58,489 nt of DNA from JBDGRJ01 sp042218065 (GTDB taxonomy: Bacteria; Patescibacteriota; Patescibacteriia; Magasanikbacterales; UBA922), in NCBI GenBank assembly GCA_042218065.1, contig JBDGRL010000087.1, forward strand, positions 1-58,489, in the 5' to 3' direction. The position numbers were made by a program, and so were the translations under genes. The notes beneath the pieces are model-generated. The model worked only from the letters and a program-made list of their open reading frames with translations. It ran no database searches and was not told the origin of the DNA. Below, in pieces: positions 42,407 through 50,682 of this stretch. Positions within the stretch are counted from its first letter, which is position 1. Every line of letters starts with the position of its first letter.

Positions 42407-42592
42407 ATGCCAAAGCCAATGAATGAAGAAATATTGAATTTAATACGAAAATCACACTCCAAAGATGAACTAGAAAGAAGACTAAAGCTTACAGACTATA
42501 CTATTCACGAGATTATTTGGGGGTATTTCATCTCTGTCGTATTCAGCCAAGATGGAGAAAAAGATTCTGTAACTGGATTGATCCGAGGTTAG
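42407..42592 (+). CDS. 61-residue soluble protein of unknown function, SD-led
   Basis: A small protein with a helical N-terminus (NEEILNLIRKSHSKDELERRL) and a more hydrophobic C-terminal half (IHEIIWGYFISVVFSQ). No family recognised. GAGGAAG precedes the ATG. It is driven by the promoter and 5'-terminal hairpin at 42319-42378. The 33-residue membrane peptide gene follows 52 bp later. Confidence 0.65.
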   Translation: MPKPMNEEILNLIRKSHSKDELERRLKLTDYTIHEIIWGYFISVVFSQDGEKDSVTGLIRG

Positions 42593-42644
42593 AAAGCCCT
42601 AAACTTTCGCACGCTCTTTTAGCGACTCTCCGCAGGAGGAAACT

Positions 42645-42746
42645 ATGAACTGGAAAACAATTTTCCAGCCAATTGTTTACGCAATTATCCTCTCTCTTAT
42701 CGGAAGCATGTACCTAATTGGTCTTTTTTTTGGAATAAAAAAATGA
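42645..42746 (+). CDS. 33-residue membrane peptide, strong SD
   Basis: A tiny gene: a short polar start (NWKTIFQP) then one membrane helix (IVYAIILSLIGSMYLIGLFFG) and a KK end. AGGAGG lies 6 bases before the ATG. A hairpin (TGACC...GGTCA, 42743-42773) starts at its stop codon. It is probably co-transcribed with the 61-residue gene. Function unknown; the layout is typical of short single-pass regulators. Confidence 0.65.
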   Translation: MNWKTIFQPIVYAIILSLIGSMYLIGLFFGIKK

Positions 42747-42786
42747 CCCCACTCAAAGCACAAGAGTGAGGTCACAAATGTTCAGC

Positions 42787-42816
42787 TTTTAGTTTGACAT
42801 GGCTGTCAAATTAAAA
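42787..42816 (+). promoter_or_regulatory. 13 bp hairpin upstream of tmk
   Basis: TTTTAGTTTGACA (42787-42799) pairs with TGTCAAATTAAAA (42804-42816) with one G-U pair and a TGGC loop. There is no T run, so a processing, stability or operator site is more likely than a terminator. Confidence 0.65.
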
Positions 42817-42858
42817 GGTGCACATTCACAATCGACCCCAAGACAACAGGAGGGAAAC

Positions 42859-43500
42859 ATGTTTGACGCTAACCTTATTAGTTTAGAGGGACCAGAAGGA
42901 AGCGGAAAAACTACTAACAAAAATAAAACTGTAGAATTTTTAAAAAGCAAAGGCTATGAGGTAATTACCGGACGAGATCCAGGCGAAACAGAGATTTCTG
43001 AAGAGATAAGAGAGATAATCCTTAAGAATAGAGAATACGCTGAAATGACTAAAGATGCTGAAGTACTGCTTTACGAAGCAGCAAGATCCCAGCTAGTAAG
43101 TAACTTCTTAAAACCAGCATCAAAAAACAACGACTTCATAGTTTTAGATAGATACTTCGATTCTACAACAGCTTACCAAGGATATGGCAGAAGAATAGAT
43201 CTCGAATTCATCAAGATGTTGAACAAAAGAGTTACTTCTGGTATTACACCGGATAGGACCTACTTGTTAGATGTTTCACCAGAAATAGGACTGAAACGTT
43301 GTGGAAAAGACGAGTTTTCAGAAGATGGCGGAGATAGAATGGAACAATCCTCACTAGATTTTCACCACAGAGTAAGAGATGGGTTTCTTAAGATTGCCGA
43401 TGGCAACAACAGAATAAAAGTAATAGACACCGAGAAAAATAATGAAGAGCAGGTCTTTAAAATCGTAGAAGATGACTTACGAGAGCAGTTTGACATTTAA
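42859..43500 (+). CDS. tmk: Thymidylate kinase
   Basis: 213 residues from the ATG at 42859, chosen because AGGAGG lies 6 bases before it; the longer frame from 42799 starts inside a hairpin. The P-loop is EGPEGSGKTT and the signature is DRYFDSTTAYQGYGR. The usual EPGGT is DPGET here, a conservative change. It phosphorylates dTMP to dTDP. Being SD-led and set among tiny SD-led membrane genes is unlike the other nucleotide enzymes here and may indicate a mobile origin. A terminator follows. Confidence 0.93.
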   Translation: MFDANLISLEGPEGSGKTTNKNKTVEFLKSKGYEVITGRDPGETEISEEIREIILKNREYAEMTKDAEVLLYEAARSQLVSNFLKPASKNNDFIVLDRYFDSTTAYQGYGRRIDLEFIKMLNKRVTSGITPDRTYLLDVSPEIGLKRCGKDEFSEDGGDRMEQSSLDFHHRVRDGFLKIADGNNRIKVIDTEKNNEEQVFKIVEDDLREQFDI

Positions 43501-43598
43501 ACCTATTCTTCCAACATCAATGTAGAAAAATATGAAAAATAAAGAAAAAATGATAAGGTGATTGCGTGCTATTTGATCTTTAAATAAACCAAGGATTT

Positions 43599-43629
43599 AC
43601 CTCCGGCTCCTCGGTCGGAGGTGTTTTTA
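43599..43629 (+). terminator. Terminator after tmk
   Basis: A 7 bp stem, ACCTCCG (43599-43605) with CGGAGGT (43616-43622), then GTTTTTATTT. Confidence 0.88.
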
Positions 43630-43630
43630 T

Positions 43631-43659
43631 TTGACAAAAAAGGAAAAATTTAGTTTAAT
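43631..43659 (+). promoter_or_regulatory. Promoter of the 104-residue membrane protein gene
   Basis: TTGACA (43631-43636), a 17 bp spacer, TTTAAT (43654-43659), directly after the tmk terminator. Confidence 0.75.
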
Positions 43660-43709
43660 CTTACTGTAAATTCGCCCTTTAAAGTACCTTCAACAACACA
43701 AGGCAGAAA

Positions 43710-44024
43710 ATGAAAAAACTGCTCAAAAAAACAGAAACCTTAAGGGAAGAGGTCGAAAAACTGCTTGAAGAGATGGTAGTTTGGTTGGTTTCTCTCCCGT
43801 TGATGGTAATAATAATTCTAGTAGCAACTACTATAGTAGCATATTGGTATTATTTGAAAGTAAAGCACTGGATAAAGAAATACTTTTCGATTACATGCGA
43901 TAAAATAAAATCTGTGACAAATTATATTCCAACACCACAGGTTTTTGCTTTCCCATCGAGTTCAATTGTTTATCACAAAAATGGGAAGAAGACTGAACAT
44001 CCACACCAAAAGGAGGATATATGA
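43710..44024 (+). CDS. 104-residue single-pass membrane protein
   Basis: A helical Lys/Glu N-terminus (KKLLKKTETLREEVEKLLEE), one membrane helix at about 24-48, then a basic segment and a polar tail ending HPHQKEDI. No family recognised. AAGGCAG precedes the ATG. Its TGA overlaps the ATG of a further small frame (44021-44176) that has an AAAGGAGG site, so translational coupling is possible. Confidence 0.6.
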   Translation: MKKLLKKTETLREEVEKLLEEMVVWLVSLPLMVIIILVATTIVAYWYYLKVKHWIKKYFSITCDKIKSVTNYIPTPQVFAFPSSSIVYHKNGKKTEHPHQKEDI

Positions 44025-44176
44025 AGACTGTTCTTTTGGTTATAGCAACAACTTTAGTGCTATACTTGAGCTACAGGACTTCAGTAAAAAACCCACCTAC
44101 TTTAGGTGGGTTCATTTTTTTAATGAGATGTTTAGTTTTTTTAAGGATTTTCTTGAGTAGAAGTAGCAGTATTTAG
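44021..44176 (+). CDS. Possible 51-codon ORF running through a terminator
   Basis: The ATG overlaps the previous stop (ATGA) and has a perfect AAAGGAGG at good spacing. The first 23 codons encode a membrane-like peptide (KTVLLVIATTLVLYLSY). The frame then continues through the hairpin at 44090-44112 and into the 3' end of the opposite gene. Transcripts ending at that hairpin would lack a stop codon. It may be a real small peptide with a non-stop mRNA, or a truncated remnant. Confidence 0.35.
   Translation: MKTVLLVIATTLVLYLSYRTSVKNPPTLGGFIFLMRCLVFLRIFLSRSSSI
44090..44120. terminator. Bidirectional terminator
   Basis: A 10 bp stem, AACCCACCTA (44090-44099) with TAGGTGGGTT (44103-44112). A T run follows on both strands. 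It ends the 44141-46234 gene and the plus-strand small genes. Confidence 0.9.
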
Positions 44177-46234
44177 CAAGATCTCATCTCCAGAAATAAC
44201 TATCTCTTCACCGGTTGCAGCATCTGTGGCTTTCACGTTGACCCGGGAGGTTAGATTAGTCTGAGTAGGATCATCCTCTTCTAGAACTACGGCAAAATTC
44301 AAGGTTTGTGTCTTAGATTTTTGTGGTAAACTATCGATATCCCAAGTCAAGTGCTGACTTTCTTCATCAAATTTTGCAGTTCCTGTAGTTACATTCAATG
44401 CATCGTCCATCCATTCTATATCACCAAATACATCAGTTTCCACTCTTATATCCTCTACCTTATGAAAATTATTGTTCAATACCCACGATACATTATGCAC
44501 TTTTTCACCTTCATCATTTTCAGTCACGGTATCTTTTACATTAATACTCAAATCCGAGTTAATAGTAATATTAAACTTGTTTGTAGTTACTGTTTCAATT
44601 TTCCCATCAATTTTATACTTCAAATCAGCTTGTGCTTCTATAGTGTGTTTATCAAACTCAGTTAAATCTATTACTTCACTATCTTTTACAGGCAAGGTAA
44701 AGCTAAAGTCTACTGAATCTCCAGGCTCTATAGTACTTAGCTCAGAAGTAGAATCAGAATTCCAAGTAATAGTCCCTCTTCTAATATCTTCATTTATTTG
44801 ATCTCCTACGATATTTTCAGTACCGACATTTTTTATCTCTCCCCAGTGTAGGATACTTCTTTCGAGAATAGGTTGGCGGTCATTAGATGGTGCATCGAAT
44901 ACTAACTTAACCTGACTCTCTTTGATCGGCTCCTTGCCTTTATTTTCTACCTCTAAGGTTGTATTTAGAGCACCACCCGGACGCACTGAGAAATTATCCA
45001 AAGCACCATTTATAGCTAAGTTAAAACCGACCCCAGTTTTTGACAAAGCTACTTTATAGCTGGATTTAGCAAACAAATATCTTTCAGGATCAATTTTGTT
45101 CTCCACCTTATCTTTTTGGCCTAATATTTCAATCGTGATCTCATTATCCTTGTGTTCTTCTTCATAAACACCACTAAAACTAAACTGTTTTTTGTCTGTT
45201 ATTTTATCTATTTTCCATATATTTTTCGGTGTGTTTGTAGATTTTGGCTCTTTACTAGTAAAACGAAAGCTGTCTGACAACTTTACCCGCAATCTCAAGT
45301 TTTCAACTGGTTCAGGAGAATTATTATTTACATCAATATCCCAACTACCTTTTTCACCTACTGACAACTTATTTGGTCCTTTGACACTTGCCTCTATTGA
45401 TGACTCCGATAGTTTTACATCGTTAGTGGCCACCTTCTGAAAAGGTGAAGAGAAGTTGGCAGGGGTATAGTTGAGGAAAGCACGAAGAGTTTGCTTTTGT
45501 CCTATATCTCCATAAATTTTTCCATAAATATCTATATAGTCAGCACTTACCTCCTGTATAGTTCCTAGATTCCAAGTGTTGTCTCCTTCAGTGGGTTTTG
45601 GCTTAGCTCTATCAAATACAAACCCCTCGGGATAGCGAACGTTTATATTAGCTTTAGAAAGGGGTACATTCTGTCTATTCTGATATTTAATCCTATAGTG
45701 TATATTTTCTCCTATACCAGCCTGCTTCTTTGTTTCAACTGACAAAACTACATTTTCTTCAGAAAACCTATCCTGCGGCTGAAAGAAAAAGAAGCCAAGC
45801 CAAGCTACACCTGCTAGAAACAGCAAGGAAAACAAAAATATTGTAAATGCTCTATACATACTATTAGATTTTTTAGTTTTAAAATTAGACATATCCGGCA
45901 CTTTTCCATCTTTATCTTCATATATCTCTCGAAGTTCTGCATCAATCTCTTCTTTATCTTTTATCCTACTCTCTTCTTCGATCTCTTCGGGTTTGCCCTC
46001 ATCATTCTTCTCTTCAGTCTTTACTTTCTCATCAGAACTACCCTCCTCATCAGCATCAATCTTTTTATCAGAATCATTTTTTTCATCTTCTTTTTTATCA
46101 GGCTCATCTATTTTATTTTTATCATCACTAACCTCCTCTCCATTATCTTCATCTCCAGAAGCGCTTGGCTTATCGTCAAGCGGAGAGTTTAATTCCTTTT
46201 TTTCAAATGAGTGTGAGTGTTCTTCTTCAGACAT
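44141..46234 (-). CDS. Large membrane-anchored surface protein with acidic cytosolic N-terminus
   Basis: 697 residues. The first ~115 are extremely rich in Glu, Asp, Lys and Ser (disordered). One membrane helix is at about 129-151. Outside are several beta-sandwich-like domains of the conserved-repeat/DUF11 type: a GIGENIHYRIKYQNRQNVPLSKANINVRYPEGF block, LSVGEKGSWDIDVNNNSPEPVENLRLRV, then two similar units. No cysteines or catalytic motif. It is 6 bp downstream of the DUF4012 gene and likely part of the same surface complex. No SD. Confidence 0.75.
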   Translation of the reverse strand: MSEEEHSHSFEKKELNSPLDDKPSASGDEDNGEEVSDDKNKIDEPDKKEDEKNDSDKKIDADEEGSSDEKVKTEEKNDEGKPEEIEEESRIKDKEEIDAELREIYEDKDGKVPDMSNFKTKKSNSMYRAFTIFLFSLLFLAGVAWLGFFFFQPQDRFSEENVVLSVETKKQAGIGENIHYRIKYQNRQNVPLSKANINVRYPEGFVFDRAKPKPTEGDNTWNLGTIQEVSADYIDIYGKIYGDIGQKQTLRAFLNYTPANFSSPFQKVATNDVKLSESSIEASVKGPNKLSVGEKGSWDIDVNNNSPEPVENLRLRVKLSDSFRFTSKEPKSTNTPKNIWKIDKITDKKQFSFSGVYEEEHKDNEITIEILGQKDKVENKIDPERYLFAKSSYKVALSKTGVGFNLAINGALDNFSVRPGGALNTTLEVENKGKEPIKESQVKLVFDAPSNDRQPILERSILHWGEIKNVGTENIVGDQINEDIRRGTITWNSDSTSELSTIEPGDSVDFSFTLPVKDSEVIDLTEFDKHTIEAQADLKYKIDGKIETVTTNKFNITINSDLSINVKDTVTENDEGEKVHNVSWVLNNNFHKVEDIRVETDVFGDIEWMDDALNVTTGTAKFDEESQHLTWDIDSLPQKSKTQTLNFAVVLEEDDPTQTNLTSRVNVKATDAATGEEIVISGDEILLNTATSTQENP

Positions 46235-46240
46235 ACCAAA

Positions 46241-48973
46241 TTATTTATTTTCTAACATAAAACCATAATGAAGATCGGTTTTTAGCGGTTTACTAAAACG
46301 AATCTTTTCTTTTTTAAACCATATATCCTCATCAGACTTCCAGATCGGACGCCAATCTCCTTCCACTACCACCTCTTGTGTAAATGGATAGCTGGTTCCA
46401 GATTGTTTTTGTACCAACATACTATATGACAAATTACTAGAGGTTGAGCCTTCTAAAATAGCATGTTTCCACCGATCTAGATTATTATTAAATTCTTCCT
46501 TCTTTTTGATTTTGAAAGGTAGTTTATACTTGATGTAAGCTCTACTTGTTTGCCCTGGTTTTGTTATCAGCCAGTGACTAAATACAGTTTTTCCGAATTG
46601 CTGATAAATCTTGGTACCACTATCCTGGTCAAACCTTTTCTTTTTTATAGTTTCTTCTAACACAGGATGCTTTTTAGCATGATCTTTTGGTGCTCGAAAA
46701 GCCTTCTCCGGAGGAAACTCAAAGCCTTTTACTTCAACAATCTTACTACCTTGTGGTACATAAGCCCTAACATGAGAAAAATTAACAGAACCATACAGTG
46801 GGTGGTCAGGATCAGCAGTATGTCTTCTATTAATAATCAGTTTATTTACCACCGAACCATCGGATTTGATCTTGGTTTTTAGGTTTAGGCTCTCTTTTAT
46901 TTTGGCATTGGATTTTTGTCCTTGGAGATTTGAGTGAACTACGTGTAAGTAGTCTTGTTTAGTTTTACTAGGTAAAATCTCACCAGTCCAGCCATAAGAA
47001 CGAAGTGTCTCTTGTGTCTCATCATCCTCCATATAAACTTGTATCTGTTTCTGATTTAGGGCTTGATATGCCTCCAAAGCCAAATGAAGCAGGTCTATCT
47101 TACTTCCTGATTTTATTTTGTCCATCAAATTATCAGTAATAGTCGACAAAATCGCTTTTGGCTTCTTGTCACTATTCTTTTCTATCTGCTCCTCTTCCTT
47201 TTGAATTTTTCTAAGGATATTATCTTTTGTCAGAGTCTGGTCGAATTGCTTTTGTTCAATTGGGCCTGTAACCTCCATTACTCGTTTCAGTACATCTGAG
47301 TTCACAGTAATCACACCATCGATAGATGAGCCACGTGCCTCCACATACATATCTTCAATAACCTTAGCCGAAGCAGGCAAATGTGAGAAATAATTAGCAT
47401 CCTGAAACTCCCATTTACTATTAACCATCTGTAAAGGTACTGGCGGTTTTAATGCCATATTCATCTGCCCTTGTAAATCATAAGTACCACCTGAGGGTAT
47501 CTTCCAACTAACTTTTCCTTTCTGAACCTCTACTACAGCGAAACTTCCAGCAAATCCACCCAAGGGTCGCAACTCATTGCTATTTTGAAAAAGCACTATA
47601 TATTTATGATACCCCTCTTGTCCAAATATCAACTGAATAGTATCTATCAAAGAAGATAAATCCTTCATATCACCAATCATAGCAATAAATAGAACCTTGA
47701 AATTCTCACTAACCTGCCTGTATTTTTTCGGAACCTCGTCTTTAGAAACAGTTGCAAATGATCTCAATGCCTGCTCATACTGAGGAATAGCGCTATTTAA
47801 GTGGTTTTGTATTATTTCTAATCTCTCCGTAAGAGGCAAGCTCGTCTTATCTCGAGCATCAGATACCCCCTTCACCAGATAAGTGTTTCCTAATGCCAAA
47901 TGATGCCCCGAAGAAAGCAGATTCTTCCTTGCGGAGATATCATCTCCTATTATTGGGATAACTGAAGCAACATTTACCGCTGTTTGGTAATCTTTTTTAA
48001 TTATAGACTGTGCTTTGTCAAAAGCTCTCAGAGCACTTGATAAATCGTATTTTGCTTTTTCAATATTTGAAGAAAAAATTGCCGCAGAAGAATTCGTCAA
48101 AGCAGAAAAGCCATGGGTTGATTTCTTAACAATACTACGGCTGTCTTGTTTTATTTTATTGTAATAACCAGCTACAGGAAAAGGCAAAAAGAGCACAAGT
48201 AATAAGATCATAACTGCAGAAAAAGCTTTCCTTTTAGTCATATCCTCATAAAAAACTTGCAGTCTATCTTTTTGTTTTTGTGCTTTTTGTCTTATAAATT
48301 CTCCTGGGTCTATTTTTTTCCAATCCACCCCGAAGAAATATCCATCTTGGTTTCTATTTTTCTTTGAGGACGCTGGGCTAGTACCCTTTTCTTTTGTTTT
48401 ATTAACTTGTGAGCTTTTGGCATCCAGAGTACTCTTTATGCTAAAATCTTGACTAAAGCTAAAGACAGACTTTACCTTGCTAAACAGTCGATTTATTTTC
48501 TTTGAAAAACTCTCTAATGCCGGCTGAATAGAAACAGAACTATAAGAACCTACAGGACCGGCCTCGGTTGGCTTTTCAGGAGTATTTTTTTGTGTGGACG
48601 TATCAGGTAAATCACTTTGCTTAAGACCCTCCTCAGTTGAGTTTAAATTAACACTAGAAGGGTTGTCATGTCTCATACGAATATCTTCTTCTCGGTGAAG
48701 CGACTTATCATTTGCCTCACGGACCATCTCAGCAAAATCTACTACTTTCCTTTCTCTTTGTTGTTTCAGCTTTTCTCTAAAAGCCTGAATTTCTTCTAAT
48801 CCCGGTTCTTCCTCTTTTAGGTTGATCACATGCGGAGAACTTTTTGTGTCTTCTGCTTTTACAAAAACAGGTTCTGGCTCAAAGGTGTTTTTTTGCTCTG
48901 TTGTATCTTCCTCTGATTTCTTTTTTTTCTCAGAAGATGAGTTTTGTTGTGTGTCCTCGGTATTGTCGGACAT
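46241..48973 (-). CDS. DUF4012-family membrane protein
   Basis: 910 residues. A long polar N-terminal region (Ser, Lys, Glu-rich, residues 1-245) precedes one membrane helix (251-270). A large extracytoplasmic part includes the DUF4012 region, recognisable by YHKYIVLFQNSNELRPLGGFAGSFAVVEV and following blocks such as SIDGVITVNSDVLKRVMEVTGPI. DUF4012 proteins are common in CPR and some Gram-positives and are distantly related to the LytR-CpsA-Psr type of envelope proteins; the function is unproven. First gene of a two-gene unit with the 44141-46234 protein. No SD. Confidence 0.88.
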   Translation of the reverse strand: MSDNTEDTQQNSSSEKKKKSEEDTTEQKNTFEPEPVFVKAEDTKSSPHVINLKEEEPGLEEIQAFREKLKQQRERKVVDFAEMVREANDKSLHREEDIRMRHDNPSSVNLNSTEEGLKQSDLPDTSTQKNTPEKPTEAGPVGSYSSVSIQPALESFSKKINRLFSKVKSVFSFSQDFSIKSTLDAKSSQVNKTKEKGTSPASSKKNRNQDGYFFGVDWKKIDPGEFIRQKAQKQKDRLQVFYEDMTKRKAFSAVMILLLVLFLPFPVAGYYNKIKQDSRSIVKKSTHGFSALTNSSAAIFSSNIEKAKYDLSSALRAFDKAQSIIKKDYQTAVNVASVIPIIGDDISARKNLLSSGHHLALGNTYLVKGVSDARDKTSLPLTERLEIIQNHLNSAIPQYEQALRSFATVSKDEVPKKYRQVSENFKVLFIAMIGDMKDLSSLIDTIQLIFGQEGYHKYIVLFQNSNELRPLGGFAGSFAVVEVQKGKVSWKIPSGGTYDLQGQMNMALKPPVPLQMVNSKWEFQDANYFSHLPASAKVIEDMYVEARGSSIDGVITVNSDVLKRVMEVTGPIEQKQFDQTLTKDNILRKIQKEEEQIEKNSDKKPKAILSTITDNLMDKIKSGSKIDLLHLALEAYQALNQKQIQVYMEDDETQETLRSYGWTGEILPSKTKQDYLHVVHSNLQGQKSNAKIKESLNLKTKIKSDGSVVNKLIINRRHTADPDHPLYGSVNFSHVRAYVPQGSKIVEVKGFEFPPEKAFRAPKDHAKKHPVLEETIKKKRFDQDSGTKIYQQFGKTVFSHWLITKPGQTSRAYIKYKLPFKIKKKEEFNNNLDRWKHAILEGSTSSNLSYSMLVQKQSGTSYPFTQEVVVEGDWRPIWKSDEDIWFKKEKIRFSKPLKTDLHYGFMLENK

Positions 48974-49127
48974 TCAAATGTAATAAATAAAAAGGTAATC
49001 AATTGCTTATTTATTATACCACAATCACCGAGGGAGTATAATTTTTGTAAAGTTATATGGATCTAGAAGTTAGTTATTTTTCGAGAGGTTATTAAGAATT
49101 CAATGGCTATAAAATTTGAGGATTATT

Positions 49128-50267
49128 TTAGTTATTTTTATAAACTTCTAATGTATCCTTAGCTAGCTCTTGCCAAGAATAATTATCCAGCAAGGAGTCA
49201 ACCTGTTTTAGTTTTTCTTTTCTCAGCTCTTCATTTTCCAATACAGTTTCTATATCTTTAGAAAATTTATTCGGGTTTGTAGTGTCGGTATATATACCTA
49301 CATCTCCAAGCACTTCCGGGATCGATGCTTTCTTAGAGGTTAAAACCGGAGTTTGTTCTCTAAGTGACTCAAGTAGCGGCAGCCCAAATCCTTCATAAAG
49401 ACTAGGAAACACAAACAGCGCCGCATTATCGTAAAGTGATATTAGTTCTGCATTTGAAACCTTTCCGATATATTTTACATCAGGAGCTTTCTGAAACAGT
49501 TCAGAATTTGTAAGTTTGCTATAAAAATAATCCTTCTTGCCGGCTAGAATTAATTGATACTTTTTTTGTTTATTTTTGTCTGTATCTTCTTTTTTGAATA
49601 TCTTCCACGCCTTAAGTAGATTCTTTAGGTTTTTGTGGGGATAGGCGGATCCTACGTAAAAAACGAAAGGCTTATCGACACCGAATTTAGACTCTAAACT
49701 AGAAAAATCCTCAGAGCTATCCTCTGTAGAAAAAGGTGCTTGATAAGTCACTGAAATTTTATCTTCAGAAATATGAAAATTATCTAAAACGTCCTCTTTA
49801 GTAAACTTAGATGGAGTTATAACTGCTTTGGAATTTGCAACTGCTTTTTTTACTACATATCTATGAATTTTATCTTTTAGCCAATATTTTACCCGCCCGT
49901 GGGTGGTAGCTTCTGGTCTTGGAAAATGAAACATTATCAAGTCATGGATAGTCACCACAAAATCACCACTATAAAAAACAGGTATGTTCCAGTGAGGAAA
50001 GTGAACTAAATCAGGATCAACTTTATTAATTATTTTAGGCATTTTTATTTGCTCGGCAGTACCATACCAATACACATCTGCTTCAATCTTATTGAAATTC
50101 TCTCGGTCTGGTTCAAACTCACCCCAGTTTTCCTGCTTCATAAATAAAAAAAACTCCATACTTCCAGGAGCTTCTGATTCTAAATTTTTAACTAATTGTT
50201 GGATATAGCGCCCGATGCCAAAATTAGAGCTCATCATACGGGCGTCTATTGCTATTTTTTTCTTCAT
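49128..50267 (-). CDS. GT4-family glycosyltransferase
   Basis: 379 residues, GT-B fold. The N-terminal acceptor half begins KKIAIDARMMSSNFGIGRYIQQL, and HDLIMFHFPRP follows. The donor half shows VFYVGSAYPHKNLKNLLKAW and the EX7E region SLYEGFGLPLLESL. It resembles mannosyltransferase B-type enzymes and could use the GDP-mannose made by ManC (inference). No membrane segment, no SD. It is a single-gene unit next to the DUF4012 operon. Confidence 0.92.
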   Translation of the reverse strand: MKKKIAIDARMMSSNFGIGRYIQQLVKNLESEAPGSMEFFLFMKQENWGEFEPDRENFNKIEADVYWYGTAEQIKMPKIINKVDPDLVHFPHWNIPVFYSGDFVVTIHDLIMFHFPRPEATTHGRVKYWLKDKIHRYVVKKAVANSKAVITPSKFTKEDVLDNFHISEDKISVTYQAPFSTEDSSEDFSSLESKFGVDKPFVFYVGSAYPHKNLKNLLKAWKIFKKEDTDKNKQKKYQLILAGKKDYFYSKLTNSELFQKAPDVKYIGKVSNAELISLYDNAALFVFPSLYEGFGLPLLESLREQTPVLTSKKASIPEVLGDVGIYTDTTNPNKFSKDIETVLENEELRKEKLKQVDSLLDNYSWQELAKDTLEVYKNN

Positions 50268-50283
50268 ATTAAGATATTATTTT

Positions 50284-50308
50284 GGGGGTCGATCGTAACG
50301 AACGACCC
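50284..50308 (-). terminator. Hairpin after the 87-residue gene
   Basis: A 7 bp stem, GGGGTCG with CGACCCC (50285-50307). There is only a weak AAAATAAT tail on the minus strand, so its function as a terminator is uncertain. Confidence 0.5.
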
Positions 50309-50317
50309 CACTACTCC

Positions 50318-50581
50318 TTAACGTATTTCCTCCATTACCTCAAACATACTCTTTTCTTGAAATTTCAACAACTGCATTACCCAAAACGGGCATCTGCCGG
50401 GAAAAATAATAATATTATGATGAACTGTACTCATTCCTCTATTTCTTTCAGTTAAATACCTAAGACCGGGCGCCTCCTTTTCTATCTTTTGAATATTTTG
50501 AGGAACTTCACTTAACTTATAAACATCCACCTCTGAAAAGTAGAAGCTCTCACAGAAAATAGCTATTACTATCTTTTTCAT
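50318..50581 (-). CDS. 87-residue protein of unknown function, SD-led
   Basis: The frame opens further upstream, but AAGGAAGGTGAG sits directly before the ATG at 50581, which starts KKIVIAIFCESFYF. The promoter is TTGATT (50646-50651), 17 bp, TAGAAA (50623-50628) on the minus strand. Soluble or weakly membrane-associated, with three Cys and a HHNIIIFPGRCPFWVMQLL segment. No family recognised. Another member of the small SD-led set. Confidence 0.6.
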   Translation of the reverse strand: MKKIVIAIFCESFYFSEVDVYKLSEVPQNIQKIEKEAPGLRYLTERNRGMSTVHHNIIIFPGRCPFWVMQLLKFQEKSMFEVMEEIR

Positions 50582-50682
50582 CTCACCTTCCTTGGCTGAA
50601 GGAAACAAACAAACTCAGTTAATTTCTACCATATTTAATTAAAGAAATCAAATCTACTTTTAAAAAATCAACCTTCTCAGCC

